Assembly (NCBI GenBank): GCA_017849395.1
Contig: JAFIHO010000297.1
Coordinates: 1-5,059, forward strand
DNA length: 5,059 nt
Direction of reading: 5' to 3'
Source: Hyphomicrobiales bacterium
GTDB taxonomy: Bacteria; Pseudomonadota; Alphaproteobacteria; Micropepsales; Micropepsaceae
The notes under the pieces were generated by a model, which did not search any database, was not told the DNA's origin, and was given only the letters and a program-made list of their open reading frames with translations. Within the stretch, counting starts at the first letter, position 1. Every line of letters starts with the position of its first letter. The position numbers were made by a program, and so were the translations under genes. Positions 1 through 5,059 of this stretch are shown here, one piece after another.

Positions 1-1
1 C

Positions 2-2694
<2,693 letters not shown>

Positions 2695-2713
2695 GCGACG
2701 AGACTATGCCTGC

Positions 2714-2784
2714 CCCCACCCTTCGACAAGCTTAGGGAGAGGATTTCACAAATGTCCTCATGCTGAGCCTGTCGAAGCATGAGG
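2714..2784. repeat. Pair of 29-bp palindromic intergenic repeats in inverted orientation
   Basis: Two 29-bp units, 2714-2742 and 2756-2784, lie in opposite orientation, separated by 13 AT-richer bases. Their cores are CTTCGACAAGCTTAG (2721-2735) and CTGAGCCTGTCGAAG (2763-2777), complementary at 13 of 15 positions; the complete units match at 21 of 29. Each unit is itself palindromic at its ends: the right unit has perfect 8-bp arms, CCTCATGC (2756-2763) and GCATGAGG (2777-2784), and the left has imperfect arms, CCCCACCCT and AGGGAGAGG. The pair can therefore fold as two small hairpins or one large one. The core resembles, from memory, a dispersed REP-like repeat common in alphaproteobacterial intergenic DNA. 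It fills most of the prmA-pepP gap and reaches into the 3' end of prmA. No T-tract follows on the - strand, so it does not look like an ordinary intrinsic terminator; it could stabilise the mRNA or attenuate transcription. Confidence 0.85.
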
Positions 2785-3636
2785 CCGCTGCGCCTTCTCC
2801 AATATCAGCGCGCTCCAAGGCCCCATGCGGCGTCGGCCCAGAAAGCGCAGCCGATGGTAAAAACTCAGCACCATGTTTTCCTGATTGTGCAGCAACCCGG
2901 ACAGCACCAGCATTCCGCCCGGTACCAGCGCCTTCACGATGGACGGCGCAAGGAAGGTCAGCGGCCCCGCCAATATGTTGGCGATGATGAGATCATAGGG
3001 CGCGCCCGCCGCCAGTACCGGATGGGTCAGCCCGTCCGCCGTCACTGCCCGAACCATCGGCGCCACGCCATTGGCGCGGGCATTGTCGCGCGTCACCTCC
3101 ACCGCGACCGGGTCGATGTCCGACGCCAGCACGGGCCGCCGCCACAGCTTCACCGCACCGATGGCGAGCAATCCGGTCCCGGTGCCCAGGTCCAGCACCT
3201 TGCGGAACTTGCGCTGCCGCGCCATGTCGCTCAGCACCGACAGGCACAGCGCCGTAGTCTCGTGATGGCCGGTGCCGAAGGCCAGCCCGGCTTCGATCCG
3301 CATCGGGATCACGCCGGGCGGCACCGCGCCCGCATCATGCGCGCCATAGACGAAGAAGCGCCCCGCCCGTACCGGCGGCAAGCCTTCCTGCGAAAGCTTG
3401 ATCCAGTCCTGGTCGGGCAGGGGCTCCACAACGATCTCCTGCCCCGCGATGCGCGACAGCAGCGCCGCATCCGGTTCTTCCGTGTACAGAGCTTCCACCG
3501 TGGCGGACGGCCCGAACGGCTCCTCCGCGATCAGTACCGCCTGGGCCGATCCCTCCAGCTCCAGCACCGACGCGATGTCCGGCGCGTCGGCCTTTGTCAG
3601 GCTGATGCTGGCTTTCCACAGGGGCGGGGAGGGCAT
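2758..3636 (-). CDS. prmA: Ribosomal protein L11 methyltransferase PrmA
   Basis: PrmA is a SAM-dependent cytoplasmic methyltransferase that methylates amino groups of ribosomal protein L11. The length, 292 residues, is normal for the family. Residues 1-110 correspond to the substrate-recognition domain and linker. The class I methyltransferase fold follows: GLAFGTGHHETT (117-128, the PrmA signature ahead of motif I), SAM-binding motif I VLDLGTGTGLLA (147-158), the acidic loop SDIDPVAVE (172-180), the catalytic-loop motif IANILAGPL (218-226) and VPGGMLVLSG (238-247). The ATG at 3636 is chosen because the following residues (LWKASISLTKADAPD) match the usual N-terminus; an ATG at 3649 is in a different frame. 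The ribosome binding site is weak (GGA about 10 bases upstream). Oddity: the last eight residues, PHASTGSA, and the TGA stop are encoded by a 29-bp palindromic repeat, so the native C-terminus probably ended near LILEKAQR or was altered by the repeat. The neighbours on the same strand are uvrD upstream and the aminopeptidase gene downstream. Confidence 0.95.
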   Translation of the reverse strand: MPSPPLWKASISLTKADAPDIASVLELEGSAQAVLIAEEPFGPSATVEALYTEEPDAALLSRIAGQEIVVEPLPDQDWIKLSQEGLPPVRAGRFFVYGAHDAGAVPPGVIPMRIEAGLAFGTGHHETTALCLSVLSDMARQRKFRKVLDLGTGTGLLAIGAVKLWRRPVLASDIDPVAVEVTRDNARANGVAPMVRAVTADGLTHPVLAAGAPYDLIIANILAGPLTFLAPSIVKALVPGGMLVLSGLLHNQENMVLSFYHRLRFLGRRRMGPWSALILEKAQRPHASTGSA

Positions 3637-3657
3637 GGGGGGTGTCCATTAGGCGCC

Positions 3658-3673
3658 GCGCGGTATGCCGCGC
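3658..3673. other. Short perfect hairpin in the uvrD-prmA gap
   Basis: GCGCGG and CCGCGC form a perfect 6-bp GC stem around the 4-base loop TATG, inside the 73-base gap between the uvrD stop and the prmA start. It ends 22 bases upstream of the prmA ATG. On the - strand it is followed by GGCGCCTAAT rather than a run of T, so it is not a canonical rho-independent terminator. It may be a chance fold in GC-rich DNA or a weak mRNA structure. No promoter was recognised in the gap. Confidence 0.3.
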
Positions 3674-3709
3674 CCCGTCCGGCTGGTCAACAGAGGCGTC
3701 AGGCGCGCT

Positions 3710-5059
3710 TTACGCCCGCGCCACGAACTGGTCGATCACCCGCTTCTCGCCTGCCTTGTCGAACTCCACCGTCAGCTTATTGCCTTCGACATAGCGTACC
3801 CGGCCATAGCCGAATTTCTGGTGGAACACCCGATCGCCCCGCGCATAGGTGCTGGCGCCGGGATCGGACGTCTGCACGCTCCAGGCCTGCGCCTCGATCA
3901 GCGGCGGGCGCGTCCGCATCCCGCCGGCGGCGGCGCGGTTCGCCTGCGCCCGCTTCCAGCCCGGCGAGTCATAGGTGCTGCCGAAACTCTCCGCCCCCGC
4001 ATTGTCGCGGAAACCGGCATAGCCGCCATAGAAGCCTTCATCGACCACCGTATCGACATGCGCTTCCGGTATCTCCTTCAAAAACCGCGACGGCAGCGCC
4101 GCCTGCCAGTTGCCATGCACCCGCCGGTTGGCGGCGAAGAAGATGCGCGCCCGCTGCTTCGCGCGCGTCAGCCCGACATAGGCCAGTCGCCGTTCCTCCT
4201 CCAGGCCCGCCACACCGCTTTCGTCCATGGTGCGCTGGCTGGGGAACAGCCCTTCCTCCCAGCCGGGCAGGAACACGGTGTCGAATTCCAGTCCCTTCGC
4301 CGCGTGCAATGTCATCAGGTTGATGCGGTCGCCGCTTTCATCCTGCGCGATCTCCATCACCAGCGACACATGCTCCAGGAAGGCGGAGAGGGATTCATAT
4401 CCCTCCATCGAGCGAACGAATTCCTTGAGGTTGTCCAGCCGCCCTGGCGCTTCCGCCGACTTGTCGGCCTTCAGCATGTCGGTATAGCCGCATTCGTCCA
4501 GCACCATTTCCGCCAGCTCGGCCTGCGGCAGAACCTTCGCGGTCTCGCTCCAGCGCGCGAAATGCGCCGCCAGTTCGGCCAGCGCCTTGCGCGCCTTGGG
4601 CGGCAGTTCGTCAGTGTCCGCGATCTCGCGCGCCGCCGCCAGCAGCGGCAAGGCCCTCGCCCGCGCGAAAGCATGCAGGTTCGCCACGCTAGCATCGCCG
4701 ATGCCGCGCTTGGGCTTGTTGACGATGCGCTCGACCGCCAAATCGTCATCGCCCTGCGCGATCAGGCGCAGGTAAGCCAGTGCATCGCGCACTTCCGCCC
4801 GTTCATAGAAGCGTGGCCCGCCGATCACCCGATAGGGCAGGCCCAGCGAGATGAACCGGTCTTCGAATTCCCGCATCTGGAACGAGGCGCGCACCAATAT
4901 CGCCATCTGGCCGAAGCGATGCCCGCGCCGATGCAGGTCCTCGGCTTCGGAGGCGATGTTGCGCGCCTCTTCCTCCGCGTCCCACACGCCCTGCACCTTG
5001 ATCTTCTCGCCGGGATCGCCCTCGGTCCACAGCGTCTTGCCCAGCCGCCCCTTGTTGGC
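3710..5059 (-). CDS. uvrD: UvrD/PcrA-type ATP-dependent 3'-5' DNA helicase, C-terminal part (5' end outside window)
   Basis: This superfamily 1A helicase displaces damaged strands in nucleotide excision repair and unwinds DNA in mismatch repair. The last 449 residues are present. The frame stays open to the right edge and the upstream residues ANKGRLGKTLW are typical UvrD sequence, so the GTG at 4996 is an internal Val codon. Numbering from the edge: motif IV region AILVRASFQMREFE (53-66), followed by LPYRVIGGPRFYERAEVRD; the GIGD segment KPKRGIGD (115-122); motif V with TLHAAKGLEFD (250-260) and LPGWEEGLFP (264-273); motif VI EEERRLAYVGLTRAK (287-301), carrying the arginine finger region. 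After a variable linker (about 335-403) comes the C-terminal Tudor-like domain, from GDRVFHQKFGYGRV (408-421) to VIDQFVARA. The Walker A and B motifs lie outside the window. Whether it is best called UvrD, PcrA or UvrD2 cannot be settled without the N-terminus. It ends in TAA, 73 bases before prmA, so it is probably the first visible gene of a uvrD-prmA-pepP unit. Confidence 0.94.
   Translation of the reverse strand, partial: ANKGRLGKTLWTEGDPGEKIKVQGVWDAEEEARNIASEAEDLHRRGHRFGQMAILVRASFQMREFEDRFISLGLPYRVIGGPRFYERAEVRDALAYLRLIAQGDDDLAVERIVNKPKRGIGDASVANLHAFARARALPLLAAAREIADTDELPPKARKALAELAAHFARWSETAKVLPQAELAEMVLDECGYTDMLKADKSAEAPGRLDNLKEFVRSMEGYESLSAFLEHVSLVMEIAQDESGDRINLMTLHAAKGLEFDTVFLPGWEEGLFPSQRTMDESGVAGLEEERRLAYVGLTRAKQRARIFFAANRRVHGNWQAALPSRFLKEIPEAHVDTVVDEGFYGGYAGFRDNAGAESFGSTYDSPGWKRAQANRAAAGGMRTRPPLIEAQAWSVQTSDPGASTYARGDRVFHQKFGYGRVRYVEGNKLTVEFDKAGEKRVIDQFVARA

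Noticed and set aside
2714..2784. The inverted repeats as an insertion-sequence remnant or intrinsic terminator
   Set aside because: There is no transposase fragment or flanking target duplication, and the hairpins are not followed by a T-tract on the - strand. A dispersed palindromic repeat explains them better.
3335..3649. Alternative - strand frame from an ATG 13 bases upstream of the prmA start
   Set aside because: It is out of frame with prmA, gives a Gly/Ala/Arg-rich product without a domain, and lies wholly over prmA codons that match the family.
2779..4323. 514-codon + strand open frame antisense to prmA and the end of uvrD
   Set aside because: It lies opposite two confidently identified genes and runs through the gap between them. 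Its product is a low-complexity Arg/Pro/His/Ala mix with no recognisable domain, as expected of the complementary strand of GC-rich coding DNA.
4994..4996. GTG as a start for a short helicase-like protein of 428 residues
   Set aside because: The 21 residues encoded between it and the right edge continue typical UvrD sequence (GRLGKTLWTEGDPGEK), so this is an internal Val codon of a full-length helicase running out of the window.

Overview
This is a GC-rich window that reads throughout as ordinary chromosomal housekeeping DNA of an alphaproteobacterium. The protein matches (an alphaproteobacterial-type LigA helix-hairpin-helix region, a long three-domain aminopeptidase P, and PrmA) and a short 'CTTCGACA(A/G)GCT(T/C)AG' intergenic repeat of a kind I recall from sphingomonads, caulobacters and relatives all point that way. 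I cannot place the order with confidence.

Layout. From the left edge to 874 (+ strand) lies the C-terminal part of ligA, the NAD+-dependent DNA ligase; its catalytic N-terminus is outside the window. The rest is on the - strand and reads right to left as three co-directional genes: the C-terminal part of a UvrD/PcrA-type helicase (3710 to the right edge), prmA for ribosomal protein L11 methyltransferase (2758-3636), and a 607-residue Xaa-Pro aminopeptidase (871-2694). ligA and the aminopeptidase gene converge and overlap by 4 bases at their stop codons. The gaps uvrD-prmA (73 bases) and prmA-aminopeptidase (63 bases) are short enough for one transcription unit. No convincing sigma-70 promoter or T-tract terminator is visible in either gap.

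Function. LigA (nick sealing) and UvrD (strand displacement in nucleotide excision and mismatch repair) are both DNA-repair enzymes, but they lie on opposite strands. PrmA modifies the translation apparatus, and the aminopeptidase trims peptides with proline in second position. Nothing ties the four into a specialised system.

Most notable points. (1) Two 29-bp hairpin-forming repeat units sit in inverted orientation between prmA and the aminopeptidase gene; they differ from each other by changes that partly keep each unit's stem paired. (2) One unit supplies the last eight codons and the stop codon of prmA. (3) LigA carries a lysine-rich charged stretch where the second helix-hairpin-helix hairpin is normally found. 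I saw no mobile element, CRISPR array, tRNA, rRNA or defence/toxin module, and no evidence of an undescribed system.
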